From positions 30,555,501-30,619,500 of the forward strand of contig JAPTOF010000001.1 in the NCBI GenBank assembly GCA_028554755.1: a stretch of 64,000 bases of DNA. The letters run 5' to 3'. The position numbers were made by a program, and so were the translations under genes. The notes under the pieces were generated by a model. The model was not told where the DNA came from, made no database searches, and saw only the letters and a list, made by a program, of their open reading frames with translations. Positions 46,811-58,510 of the stretch are shown in pieces; the stretch's first letter is position 1; every line of letters begins with the position of its first letter. The DNA is from Cordia subcordata. Taxonomy: Eukaryota > Streptophyta > Magnoliopsida > Boraginales > Cordiaceae.

Positions 46811-47009
46811 AGTCAGTTTTCTAGTAGCGTATTGCATCAACTCAGTTTGACTATAATTTGTTTCTCTTTTTTGTAATCCTTCTTTGTCAGTGGTGTTCTT
46901 TCCAATTACCTTCTAAGTTTAGCGATAAAAGAATTTACTGTTATCTCTCGATTTACTTAATAACAATTCATCAATTTCAACTTTGCTTGACAATATCTTT
47001 TTAATATAC

Positions 47010-47456
47010 ATTAGGTTAGCTTGTGCATATGCACGAGCAATTCTAGTGGCATTATGTTGCTGACTAAACATTTAAGTTTCGGCATAACAAAGCTTGCACT
47101 GTCTTTTCGCACTTAGGCGCACAGCGTGCCATTGGTAATGATTCTACTACGGTGCCACAAATTCGCAAGCTGATCCTAAGTAATCGTTGTTGTTCATTGG
47201 ATTCCGGAGGAACTACTTCGTTAGGATTGAGGAATTGCTGCGATTCTTCCTGAATAGCCTGGATTCTCCCGTCGAGAGTCCCTTTGAAAGTATTACCAAA
47301 ACTCTTCCGACTGAATATGATAAAGCCTATAAAACAACGAGCTACTATCATTTCTTCATTATAGATTGAGATCTTCTTCGAACTTGATGCACAAATAGAT
47401 AGAATAGCAGCAAATAGCATCTTTCTAGCCTGCATATTCGTGGAACTCAATCTCAT
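47010..47456 (-). pseudogene. atp4: Nuclear copy of mitochondrial atp4 (orf25), truncated
   Basis: From ATG 47456 the minus strand reads MRLSSTNMQARKMLFAAILS, SKKISIYNEEMIVARCFIGF, DGRIQAIQEESQQFLNPNEV and LRISLRICGTVVESLPMARC up to CRNLNV. This is the N-terminal two thirds of plant mitochondrial ATP synthase subunit 4 (b-type stator subunit). A stop follows at 47064 where the mitochondrial protein has KSAT; weak similarity (SAT, then shifted frame) persists to about 47010. The protein should be encoded and RNA-edited in mitochondria, and no targeting sequence is seen upstream, so I read this as an organelle DNA insertion. Confidence 0.85.
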
Positions 47457-47657
47457 TTAGAAAGCCTTATCTCTATCTTTCATAGATGATAATTCTTGAT
47501 AGTATGCATATGTATCTATATAAAGATGATAATAGAGAAAAAAAGAGGAAATTTACCTGAGGAAGAGCTATCTGCTAACCATAGCAAAGCATATTTGGTG
47601 CGATAGAGTAAGCTAGTAACCATTGTTGATTCTTATCTCCTCTCTCTCTCTCTCTCT

Positions 47658-47695
<38 letters not shown>

Positions 47696-48040
47696 ATTCT
47701 GCATATATTAAAGCTAAAGCAAATCTAATGCAATTTTTGGTGCCAAGAGTGTTGGATATTTATGTGGCCCATGAAAATTTCAAAAATTGTTGTTTAATTT
47801 TTGTTTCTTTATTATTGTTTGTTACTTGGTCACATTGATGATCATCTGGTCATTCGTATGGATAATGGAAATTGATGGCTATGATGTGGTTGTCTTTAGA
47901 TTTTTTCACATGCTTTTCTATACCACATTTTTTTGGTACCCGGATTTGTTCAAGTTGGTATTTGTTTTAAGAATGCTTATCCTTAGCTAAGTGGACCACG
48001 TGATAGGCTGTCAGCTGCCAAAAATTTTGATTTTTTTTAA
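47457..48040. other. AT-rich DNA with CT/TA microsatellite
   Basis: A CT run (47639-47658) passes into about 16 TA units (47660-47692). No gene seen; the frames here are low-complexity. Confidence 0.55.
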
Positions 48041-48330
48041 TTATGTTAGGGAAAAACACGCAAACACAAAGAACACGAGAGAAAAACGACAAGAGACAAT
48101 TTACGTGGTTCAACTTTAAAGCCTACGTCCAAAGGCAACAGAGAACAATTTCACTATTGATCAGTGAATATTGCAAGGTTCCTCACTTTGATCTATCCCA
48201 CACATAATACATTGTGTATTGCCACATATTTAAAGTTTACAGGTTTCCTAAAACCTATTGAGCAAAAAAGGCAATCTATTAATTATATGCTATTATGGTA
48301 ACAAGCTAATAAAGTAACTTGATAATAAGA
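48040..48330. mobile_element. Possible LTR or transposon remnant
   Basis: GTTAGGGAAAAACACGCAAAC leads into CAATTTACGTGGTTCAACTT and CCTACGTCCAAAGGCA, phrases that are common in LTRs of plant Copia elements (TACGTGGTTC...CTACGTCCACGG). No second LTR, primer site or duplication was found. Confidence 0.3.
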
Positions 48331-48711
48331 CAATTTACTATTCTTGTTGTCCAAGAATACAAGCCACAATCAACAAATTGCTTTTGGTATTTTGAATTTT
48401 TTTTTGTTTAAAGCAGTTCACCATGTCTTATTATATCTGAAATGGGAGTCACTCGACAGGATTTTGATCAGTAGTTGGTAGGTTGATGGATGGTATAATT
48501 TCTAACTTCATGAAAAGTGGTGCAGAAGAATGCAAGCAATTTCACGTTTCTTGCTATTTTTTTTTTTTGCACAAAAGAATCTCACTAACTGTCCATGAGT
48601 TCAAGGAAAACATTTTTGTCATGTGGTTCAAGAGAATTTGAAACAAGTTAAAGGGAAAGAGATATTGCAGAAACCGAAATGGCAAGATAAAGATATGATT
48701 GTATTGATTTG

Positions 48712-48775
48712 TTTGGGAATATTTACATAGCCTTTTCAAGAAGTTTGGGAATATTTACATAGCCTTTTCAAGAAG
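48712..48775. repeat. Perfect 32-bp tandem duplication
   Basis: TTTGGGAATATTTACATAGC followed by CTTTTCAAGAAG occurs twice in a row (48712-48743 and 48744-48775) without a mismatch, so the duplication is recent. Confidence 0.9.
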
Positions 48776-50546
48776 CAACCCTCCAATTGAAAGAAAATTA
48801 ATTTCAAGGAAAAGAAGACTGACAACATTCATTCCTTGCTTCTCTAACTACTTCTCTTACTATTTATGCCAGGCTTCTCGAAATCATTCTAGTAGCACTA
48901 AATCAACCCCACATCATATCAATAGCAATTCAGATCAAGCATAGATAAAAGGATATGAGGAACCATAGAAACCAAGAAGACAAGTACAGATACTGTGCCA
49001 GTTAAAAAAAGTCCATATTGTATTAAGAAAATAGTAAAAACAAGTTCTCAATATTGACGTGTTATATTTTCTGATTCTCAAATTTTTCTTTGATGTCATT
49101 TTCCTCTATTCTTCTTTCTCTTTTCAGAGCAAGAAGGGAGAATAGAGATTCCATCTAGCAAATATTAGATACAAGTCTATAAAGTTTACATCATTAACCA
49201 CCATGTGTTTAGGCCACTTATACTAGAAGTTGGTTCATGACAAGAAAACAAATCAATCAGTAGCAATTCCACCAAAAAGACTATCAGTATAAATTATGAT
49301 CCTTAGCCATGCATAGAGTAGTGCATACCATAATAAACACTAGCACTGCAGGTATGACCAAGAATAGAATCAGCAAAAAATGATCCCAACTAATACCTTT
49401 GGTTGCGGCCTAAGTGTATAAATCATTATTCAATGATAGCATAAACACATCATTATTATAAGTCTAAACAAACCCTTTGTTGTGACTTTATGGATTTTAT
49501 GCATCAAAGGAAATAGGTGATTTTTTAACAAATATGATGAGCCTCGAGGATTCGGCTAAAATAGATAGTTTTTTTTTCTTTTTATGTGTTTTTTTAATTT
49601 TTTTCATATGGATTTGTTTTCTATCCCAAATAGACTTTGCAATTTTTACTTTGTTTAGGCCTTATTATTTGCAAGTTTTTTTCCTTGCAACGATAAGGTA
49701 TATTGCAGTGTTTTCATGTTTTCAAGAAATCCTTTTGAGCATTTTACCAAGGTCCAATTTTTTGGCAACTCAAAGCATGATAACAAGGTATTGCATGTTC
49801 TAATTTTTTAAATATTTATATAATTTTTCATGTTCATTTCTAGAACCTAATATTTATGTTAATTGATATTATGAACTAAGGGAGATCGATATAGACCAAA
49901 CCTTAAAATGGGATATGTTTGTGATTTTGCAAAATATATGTGTATTTGTTGTTTTGCCTTTTGCTTCCTAGTGCTAATAAATTGCATGTCCATGTGTGTG
50001 TGATTGTTACTCATGAGTGGGTAGATTCATGAGTGGTTGAACTATAATTAGAGTAGATAATTACTGTGCAAATAGAAATTGGTGATAAAATGCTTATTTG
50101 CTGATGTTCTTCTTTATTTCCAGCTTATCTATTGCTCTTACGTATATAGCTACTGTTCTTCTAGCTATTATCCCTCATCTCTTCCCATATTAATTTCCTC
50201 ACACTTCTATTGCTTTATTGATAAATGGACTATCATTATGGTATTTTATGATTGCTCTTCTACTTTGCTAATTCACTTCAATTTCAAGGCATTTTAAATT
50301 ATGTATATGTGTTGGTATTAATTTTTAAGTTATACTATATCTCTCTATCTACAAATTTAAGTATTTTGACTCCATGATATATTACTATTCTGATATAATA
50401 TGAGTAATCATGTAAACTTAGTTTGTCTATGGAATCTATTAGCGATAAATGCTTGCCGCCGATTGCAGCATCTCTTGCCAATTATGTCCAAGTAAGCTAT
50501 GATACTTTCTCTTCTCTAGAAATACTCTATGCATGCAATGTACCAA
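48776..50546. other. AT-rich intergenic DNA, no gene seen
   Basis: I see only short, low-complexity frames on either strand (for example 49534-49803, rich in Phe and Ile). No recognisable RNA or repeat. Confidence 0.5.
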
Positions 50547-50960
50547 TGTGATGTTGCAGCTCCTAATGACAATCATGTGCTAACGGGCGCACCTTCACCT
50601 TATGGTTATAAGGTTCAAATGTAGCTAATATTTGGTCAGCTTTCCATGATTGAAGAACGTAGACTATCACAATATGTAACTGCAATAAGTTTTGGTGGCT
50701 TGATGGACTTTGACTGCTTATCAACTACGTTTCTATTTTGTTGATAAGACCACTTATGTCCTAGTCAATACCAGCTATGTTTATATTCACATGTCTGAAA
50801 AAAGTAATCCTATGTATGATAGTTCCTATACACAATTTATGAGCACTGAGCTTATGTATCATAATTTCTATCCAAAATGTTATTAGTAGTTGCCATCCAG
50901 AATGTTATGAGAATGAATTTTGTATATCATGGTTCATGTCCAGATTCTTATTAGAACTAA
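50547..50960 (+). repeat. Local duplication, copy 1 (uninterrupted)
   Basis: Homologous to 51217-51470 joined to 54377-54530. Shared landmarks in order: AACAATCATGTG or GACAATCATGTG, CACCTTATG, AGAAC(G/C), AGCTATGTTTA, TGTCT(G/C)A, TGATAGTTC and CCAAAATGTTA. After the junction both copies become a degenerate 40-bp tandem phrase (TATCCAAAATGTTATTAGAAC). Function unknown. Confidence 0.65.
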
Positions 50961-51216
50961 GAGTATATATCGTAGCTTCTATCCAAAAGCTTGTTAGAAC
51001 TAAGTTTATTAACCGTACATGCTGTGTAGAATGTTATTATATGTAACTTTATTTATTATAGATAATATCTGTAATGGTCTATTTATATTACTAAGTTTGA
51101 TTTATCTAGGCACAGCTCTATTTGAATTTTAGTTTTACTTATATTAATAATATATTTTGTTCATTGAGTTTGCAATCTAACTAGGAAATTTTACCAAAAT
51201 GTTGCAAAAATTAATG

Positions 51217-51470
51217 TGATCTAAAATTTCCTAACAACAATCATGTGGCAATGGGCACTCCTTTACGACTCCACCTTATGTTTATACAAGTGAGATGGAA
51301 CTCATATTTTGCCAGCTATCTATAATAGAAGAACCAAGAAAGGCAACCTATTTGAAGCATTCAATTAAAAAGGACCCATATACCTAATTCCCTTTCAACT
51401 ATGTGTCTTTTGTTTATGAGATTGTCTATATCCTAATTAGTAGTAGCTATGTTTAACGTTTAGTGTCTCA
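51217..51470 (+). repeat. Local duplication, copy 2 (left part)
   Basis: Left half of the copy that was split by the hAT element; it ends AGTGTCTCA at the insertion point. Confidence 0.6.
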
Positions 51471-51643
51471 TCGTGATGGAGCTAGGACCCGAAGCTCAAG
51501 GGGTGCACATTTGTGCATAAAATTTATTATTAGAAACTTATAAAGGCATATAATATCAATACAATATAATGAAATTTTTTAACATATAAATGACACATAA
51601 ATAAATAAGTAACTACATTTACTCTACATAGGAAAAGTACCTT

Positions 51644-53907
51644 TTACAATTGTCCTCGACGTGACTTCATATTTTGAGACCATTGAATAATCAACTCATT
51701 GTCAATACTATTAAATACATCTTTTTCTATGTAAGTTACCAAACAATCATTCACCCAAGCATCTCCCATTTGCTTATGTAACTGAGGCAAGGTCAATGCT
51801 AAGTTCACAAGTAAATACACTAAAGGATAGACAACATAATTTTCGATGTCAACTAACTTTTCTGCAAGGCTACAAATCCTTTTTAAGTTTGATAACTCAT
51901 CACTGGTCTGCATGTCAAAAATATGTCTCCAATTGTTTGTCAAGATTCACCAAATTGGTAGAAGAGAAATCACATGGGTAATTTAGCAAATTGAATCAAC
52001 TTGTACTTATGAAATGTAGAAAATGAGCAATCTAGAATCAAGCATGCCAAACAAAGAAGCAACTTAGTGTTTATCTCAGTAAAGCGATCATTAAGCTCTT
52101 GAAGTTGTATGTCCCCGATGGTATAAAATAAATCAACGCGATAGTGGTGTAAATTTTTAATATCTTGAACTCTATATTATGACTGCCCTTTGGATAAAAA
52201 TATATCTTGCATACTTGGAATGTTAATCTCAAGAATTGCACAAGACAAAGAAACTTCCTTCAACAAAAATTCCCATCCATTATCTCTTAAAATTTGCAAC
52301 TGTTGCTTTGATATATTAACTAATGTCATGGCATTAATGATATCTTGATCTTTTTTATGCAATGGCAATGATAATTCGTTAGTGATTCCCAACACCTCCT
52401 TTATCAAATGCAAATTTAATGCAAACTCAAATGTTTGCAACATTTCCCATAAGCCATTAGCTTTAACTCATTGATCTGGTGTTGATTTATCTTCTATGAT
52501 AATTTGAAGCACATCAATCACTGAGGAATACATTAGAATCAAATTTATTAAAGCATAATCCAACAAGTATCACCACTTTGTTTGAGACCAATTTCAAGAT
52601 TCATGCCACATCTATTAAGATTTTCCCTTTTTCTAGTGCTTCTTTAACCTTCTCAACTTGCTTTTGACAAACCATGTCATATCACTTGCATGAGCCTCCA
52701 ACAACATTTAATAAAGTGGCAACAAGTGTGAGTGGCAATTGATGAGCAAAACAATGACCATAAAAAATATATGGATTTCTTTCAAAATCAAACTTTTAAA
52801 ACCATTAATTTCACCTTGCACGTTATTAGCACCATCATAACCTAGTCCACGAATTTTTGATAGACTCAACCTATTTCTACTAAATAATGATTTAATTCCC
52901 CTCTTTAGGGATAATATAGTAGTATCACTTACATGCACTCTACAAAGAAAATGTTCAACAATACTTTCTTTCTTATTCACATAATGCAGAGCAACAGCTA
53001 TTTGTTCTTGATTTGATATATCACAAGACTCATCAACAATAATGACAAAATATTCTTCTCTAACATCATTTATGATAGAAGTTGTGGTCTCAATTGCAAC
53101 AGCATTCACAATATCTTTTTGAATATGAGTAGGTAATCGATTATTCTCTAAAGCATTTTGCAAAACAACATTATTTATGTTATCATTATGATCAATAAGA
53201 AACTTGAGAAGTTCAAGAAATTACCATGATTAATAGAATTTTTTTATTCATCATGACCACGAAAAGCTAAACCTTTGTTCAAAAGAAATAGGATACAATC
53301 AATCGACGCAATTGATCAACTTTGATATATCTCACGAGCTTGATCCAATTGCCTAGACATAGCAGTTTCAATGTGTTGGCTTTGTTTCATCAAATCTAGA
53401 CACCTCCTACTAGCATTCTTATGAGCACTATTTGGACATCCAATATGACTATTAAATTTATCTTTTTTTTTTTCCAATTCACAAACCCTGTTGTAACAAA
53501 TACATCTCTACATGATTACTTGCCATAATTAGGCCTAAATAGATAACAACACAAACAATATGCAACATCTTTTGTAATGTTGTACTTTAACCAATTACTA
53601 AATTCATTAAATCAAGATGGACAAAGTATTCGATCCTTAATCCCCAAATTTTCTCTTGGGAAAATTATGATGCTGAAGATAGCAAGGTTCTTTTTATGAA
53701 TAGTATCTCCATATTTTATCACAATTATTATGATGATAACTTGTAATTTTAGGATGTGAACTAGGATCTACGAGTAGATCTTCAAAATTCATTTCCGTTT
53801 GAGATTGCTTTGAACAATTTGCACATTATCTTAACATTTATCACATTAGGTGAAGAAGAAGAAGATTGTCCTTGAGAAATTGGAATTCTTTTAAAAAATT
53901 TCTCCGT
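51644..53907 (-). pseudogene. hAT transposase (ZMYM1-like, DUF4371 plus dimerisation domain), broken
   Basis: The N-terminus EKFFKRIPISQGQSSSSS begins at 53904 but its expected ATG is ACG (53905-53907). After several frame breaks the catalytic part is open at 52708-53163: NRLPTHIQKDIVNAVAIETT, VIIVDESCDIS (first Asp) and GLGYDGANNVQGE (second Asp). A middle piece covers 52177-52443. The C-terminal dimerisation piece (51644-51943) reads NYVVYPLVYLLVNLALTLP and MGDAWVNDCLVTYIEKDVF, but the conserved VERxFSAM stretch between them is deleted. The enzyme, which would cut and paste hAT DNA, is therefore inactive. Confidence 0.85.
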
Positions 53908-54294
53908 AATTTAGACCCTATGCAATAAATTATACCTTATAATAATTAAAATGTAGACAATAATCAAGTAATTCAAAATTAGTTATCATAACACATTAAA
54001 ACTAAAACTAATAGAAAGAGATAAAAAATCAACGACATAAGTATATGCAAATGAGAATCTAGATAAAAATATGGAGAATTTATTTCAATTCTCTAACGTA
54101 TTTGTTTTGGCTAGGCATTTCTCTTATCCTCATTAATGTATTTAATTTTATCATTGTCTATCTAATGTAGCTAAAGTTTAAAGAAAAAAGTGATATGGTA
54201 ATGTCAACTCTTACTGAAAAGAGTTTGACAGGGTATGAGAGGTCAACCGAAAATCTAGGGGGTTTTATTCAGGGGAAGGTAAGTGAAATAAGTA

Positions 54295-54297
<3 letters not shown>

Positions 54298-54338
<41 letters not shown>
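54298..54338. repeat. TA microsatellite inside the hAT end
   Basis: About 20 TA units, 38 bases inside the right terminus. Confidence 0.9.
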
Positions 54339-54341
<3 letters not shown>

Positions 54342-54376
54342 AAGTTGCCCCTCAAATGTTTATACCTCTACCACTA

Positions 54377-54560
54377 TATCTCAAGAAGTAAGTTCATGTG
54401 TGATAGTTCTAATCCAAAATGTTACTAGAACTATGTATTTGATCTAGATTGTTATCGGACTTGAGTTTTTTTTTATCATAGTTCTTATCCATAATGTTAC
54501 CAGAACTAAGTCTATACAATATGGTTCATTCCTTTATTTCTATTTCTATGTTATTGAATT
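54377..54560 (+). repeat. Local duplication, copy 2 (right part)
   Basis: Continues the split copy with GATAGTTCTAATCCAAAATG and TCATAGTTCTTATCCATAATG, matching 50800-50960. Confidence 0.55.
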
Positions 54561-55129
54561 TGATTAATACATGCACAATATGGTTTTGAATTTTTTGTGT
54601 TATATATATCTATCATGTATATTACTTCGCGCATTGCACCAGGGTATACACTAGTAATAAAAGTAAATATCATATGTGAGTAAACAATGATGGGAGTAAA
54701 TAACGTGTGAATGCGGGAAATTAGTAAAAAGGATATTAATATATGAAAAGTTGTGGAATTCTTGATTGGTGAATTTTTTATGCAGGGCAAATGAGGAAAG
54801 CATCCAACAATGCATTCTAAAATTTGTGCCTAATAATGTGTTTTGCTAAAATACATTCTATGATGGTTTGTCCTTTAGCTACAATAGTGATAATGAGTGC
54901 CATGTGGCTTAAGCTGCACTATTGAAACATATAAGGCAAACCAATAGCATGACTAGTTAAAGAAGAAGAAAAGGAAGAAGAAGAATGCAATCTAATATAG
55001 TATGCTCAGATATGTGTATAAGATATGACCTCAAAAGTGGAAGGGGAAAAAGATGTTTAAGGTAGGACACGTGGTAGCCGTTGGTGGTTTGGAAAATTAT
55101 ACCAAAGCATATTGGTGCTTATGTTCTTG

Positions 55130-55170
<41 letters not shown>

Positions 55171-55794
55171 TATAAATAGATATTATAGCATATACAATAT
55201 ACTAAAACAACAACTTAAAGCACTAGAATGCTCCCATGTGATCCATGTTTCACTACTGGAGCATTTTTATCCATTGCTACATTTTGATCTATGCACATGC
55301 ATTGCCACTCAAATGTATACTACTATATATAATGGTTTAGTAGAGTGCCATGTGTCGCTCCCTCGACTATTATAGTTTCTTAAAGAAAAATTAAAAGTGC
55401 CATTTCTTTTTTCCCCTATCAATGCTAGGATGAGTTTTTTTTTTTTAAACGTAATACTTGGTTAAGATGTCACGTAGTATCCCATGATTGTTTCTTCAAA
55501 TTTTTTCTACTTTATTTATTTTTTAATAATTATCATCATTTTTTTAACTGTTGACAAATTGATAAAAACTTCTTTTCAATTTAATTTTTCTTATCTATTA
55601 CATACAATATAATCCTAAGTTGAAATGTGAAACCTTATGATTATTCCTTTATTTTTTTTTTCAAAATTTGTCTTCTGTAACAACAATTACAATATTTTTA
55701 AAATAGTTTTGAGAAGTTAAAATGTTATGTGGTACTTTTGAATGTTTTTCTTTTTTCTTTTCTTTTTTTATTTGATACTTGGGGTATTTTTTTA
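54561..55794. other. AT-rich DNA with TA microsatellite and degenerate repeats
   Basis: A TA array spans 55131-55168. The stretch 55440-55640 resembles 55760-55990 (CTTGG-TTA-GATG, CATGATTGTTT/CCTGTGATTTT, TTTAATAATTA, GACAAATTGATAAAAA), so part of the duplicated segment is itself tandemly repeated. No gene seen. Confidence 0.5.
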
Positions 55795-56507
55795 TCAAAT
55801 GCTTGGATTAGATGACATGTCACAACCTGTGATTTTATTTTTCAAAATTTTGAGTCTTACATTTATTTTTTTAATAGTTAATCCTTAATTTTTATTAATG
55901 AAAATTGTTAAAAAAGTTAAACGGTACATTAATTTTTTATTTTTATCTTTTTTTATTCTAAATCTCATAAATGTTGAAATTAAAATAAATATGCATTTAC
56001 AATGTGTCAATATATTCTTTTATCTATAAAACTAATTCATTTTGAACCATGCAATTATTTAAATCTCACAAAATGTGAAATAGCAAAAATAGATAACAAC
56101 CAACTTTATTGTGTGAGTGTATATGCTAGTAGCCATTAAAAAGAATTGGTACATTACATGCTTTCCCTGAAAGTAATCATTGCAAATTAAACTGAGCCAT
56201 TACATGACAATTGTCTTTTAATTTTCAACTTTTACTTTTTTTCATTATTGTCTTTTCTCTTTTCACATTTGTTAGTATACCTTAATATAATTTTAATGGA
56301 ATGATAAGTAATGTTTGTTATTAAAGCCTTTAATGGAAAGCTACCATAACTTTTAACTATTAGTATTTTTCTTAATTTTATTATTTCATCTAAAGTTTTA
56401 GTTTTATTGATAAGTTACAAGAAATCATTTAAAGAAGTGTTGCATTGTTTCATAATTATATTAGTCAATAATAGTTTAAATTTTCCTATATATTTAAATG
56501 TATTATG
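55795..56507 (+). repeat. Duplicated segment, copy 2 (left part)
   Basis: Matches 17430-17493 plus 28414-29130 without the Copia. The unbroken join at about 55848-55865 (GAGTCTTACATTTATTTT) corresponds to GAGTGTTATATT|ATATTTATTTT around the Copia. Confidence 0.8.
56503..56507 (+). repeat. Target-site duplication of the solo LTR, left copy
   Basis: TTATG, repeated exactly at 59130-59134. Confidence 0.75.
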
Positions 56508-57604
56508 TGTTCAAATTGTATGCCCTAAAGACTACTTGTGCATAGATATTGGACTAGATATTTGATCATTGTATATATTTATGAGCATCTTTACATGCAT
56601 TATCTCTGATGTATATATGTGATACATTGTGTAAAGGTCCAATGATATAAACCAATGACTTAGGTGCACAATGAGACTAAACCCATAATTGGTTCAAGTC
56701 CAGCTTTAGGTTCATTATAAAATATGTCCATAGCCGAATGGTAATGTTATGCACTCTATCGGGATAAGGCTATAGTGGGCAAGTCTCCCGATAGGGGTGA
56801 TCTACCTAAGTCACTCGAGAGTCTTTCAAAAATTCGCTCCTAGTATGTGTCTTACACATTGGACAGAATCACTGTGCGGATTTCTTCTGGAACTATGCCA
56901 TCACATATAGAAGACAAAAAACTTACCATTTCCAAGTGACCAATGCTCTTGAAGTTAGGGTGTAGCACTTTGATATACCATGAGGAGTGATCTTGAGTAA
57001 TAAGATTGTCTACCTCATACATTGGGTGTTATGTTCTAATTAATCAGGACATGTATATGCAACAACAAAGTCTATGTGCACACTTGGATTTGTCCTTTTT
57101 GATCATCATAAATCTAGATCAATTGATATTACCCTTCAAGGGTATATCAATCATTTGCCTTGGGCTCGCTCCCTATATTAAGAGATCCATGACCATTTGG
57201 TGATCATTATTTTGGACTAGACATTCCAAGGTTCCAAATGTCCTCTTGGAGATAATGGTACATATTTGGACCGGTCTTGACTACGCGTATACATAGAGGG
57301 CCGTTCTGGTTATTTTGCTCGATTGGTCAAAGACAGAGGTTATTTCATTTAACAAGCTCCTATTTAGCTAGTGATTATCCTTGTAGTACGTATTTGGTCT
57401 TTTGGTGGAGTAGATCGGAGTCAAAATGGCCATGGTATTGCCCAAGTAGTGGTGAGAGCATTTTGGTCATTTTGGGAGCCAAAGGTAATTGTGTCTTTTG
57501 GTTCCTCTACTAATCATTACTCTGATACATAATTGAGGAATTTAATATATAGGTTACTTGATAAAGATATGAGTTTAGAATATTAAGAAGGGAATTGTTT
57601 ATTA

Positions 57605-57874
57605 TCTTAGTCTTACTAATACTAAAGCACTTTTATCCGCGCTCCCATGGATTTTTTTTAATTAAAAATGTTAAATTAAGTTGAATTTATTTACTTTTAA
57701 TAACATATAAAGAATTTAGTCATGAATATTATGTGCTTTGCATGGATTTTTTTAAAATAATAAATGTTAAATTTACTAAGGTTAATTTTTCAAATTCACA
57801 AATGAAAAATACACTAAGGCTTTTGACCATTAATCTATTAGTAACTAAATTTCTAAATTAAAACTAGAAATGCG

Positions 57875-57913
<39 letters not shown>

Positions 57914-58450
57914 CCATAAATGGTAATAAATGAACCTTTTGAAGTTCACAAATGAATTATATTTTAAGCATTTAATTGATTGATTATTTAAATTTCCAAT
58001 TAATAATTTATTACATCCATAAAAATAAAAATAATAAAACAAAATAAATAATAAATAATAATTTATTATATAAGCTAATAAAAAAATATTCACTTCCATA
58101 TAAGTGTTAATATAACAATCTTATAATGATCAAAAAAAGTATTTTTTAATGGTAAACATTAAATTTACTTGGATTTCACAAATGAATATTATTTAAGAAT
58201 TAATTTATTGAAAATTAAATTTCTAATGCTAATCATATATATACATAATAGATAAAAATAAATAAATCTTTTAGAATTCACAATTAAATTTTATCTTAAG
58301 CATTAATTGATTGATTATTTAATATTTCAATTAAAGCTAACAATGTATATTCATAAAGATAAGAAATAATAAAAAGTAAAATAATAAATAATAAAATAAC
58401 CATGCCATTGTAAGTGCTGACATGGCGCTCTCACAATACTTAAAAAGGTT
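57605..58450. repeat. AT-rich insert inside the solo LTR, with degenerate tandem repeats
   Basis: Starting TCTTACTAATACTAAAGCAC and ending near CATGGCGCTCTCACAATAC, this block has three or four diverged units containing TTCACAAATGAAT, TTAAGCATT(T)AATTGATTGATTATT and AATAATAAATAATA. A CA/TA microsatellite lies at 57875-57913. The TCTTACTAATACTAAAG start recalls Helitron 5' ends, but the 3' hairpin and CTRR were not found. Confidence 0.4.
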
Positions 58451-58453
58451 TAA

Positions 58454-58455
<2 letters not shown>

Positions 58456-58506
<51 letters not shown>
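58456..58506. repeat. TA microsatellite
   Basis: About 24 TA units inside the solo LTR. Confidence 0.9.

Positions 58507-58510
<4 letters not shown>

Larger units (their letters stand above)
43364..46829. mobile_element. Pack-CACTA element, 3.5 kb, with 3-bp TSD
   Basis: The left end TACTACTAGAAAACTGGCTT and the inverted right end CGCTACTAGAAAACTGACTT each differ by one base from CACTACTAGAAAACTG, a CACTA-type terminus. TAT at 43361-43363 and 46830-46832 is the expected 3-bp duplication. Subterminal DNA on both sides (43375-43765 and 46545-46810) is full of TTAGCGACC / GGTCGCTAA repeats, typical of the superfamily. No TNPA or TNPD gene is present; instead the centre carries host gene fragments, all on the minus strand. 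Confidence 0.9.
51471..54376 (-). mobile_element. hAT transposon of the ZMYM1/DUF4371 type, degenerate
   Basis: The left end TCGTGATGGAGCTAGGA and the inverted right end TAGTGGTAGAGGTA both derive from the TAGTGGCGGAGC-type terminus of this family. The flanks TGTCTCA (51464-51470) and TATCTCA (54377-54383) look like a 7-8 bp target duplication, and the paralogous empty site reads ATGTCTGAAAAAAGTAA near 50791. The transposase lies on the minus strand in several broken frames. A TA microsatellite (54298-54338) has grown inside the right end. Confidence 0.8.

Noticed and set aside
47064..47456. Functional nuclear-transferred atp4 gene
   Set aside because: The frame stops before the C-terminal third and no presequence or intron is visible upstream.
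49534..49803. 89-codon Phe/Ile-rich frame that could suggest a membrane protein
   Set aside because: It is T-rich low-complexity sequence with no start context, splice partners or conserved motif.
52708..53163. Possibly domesticated host gene of ZMYM1 type
   Set aside because: Flanking frames are broken, the start codon is lost, a C-terminal motif is deleted and hAT ends with a target duplication surround it, so it is a dead transposon.
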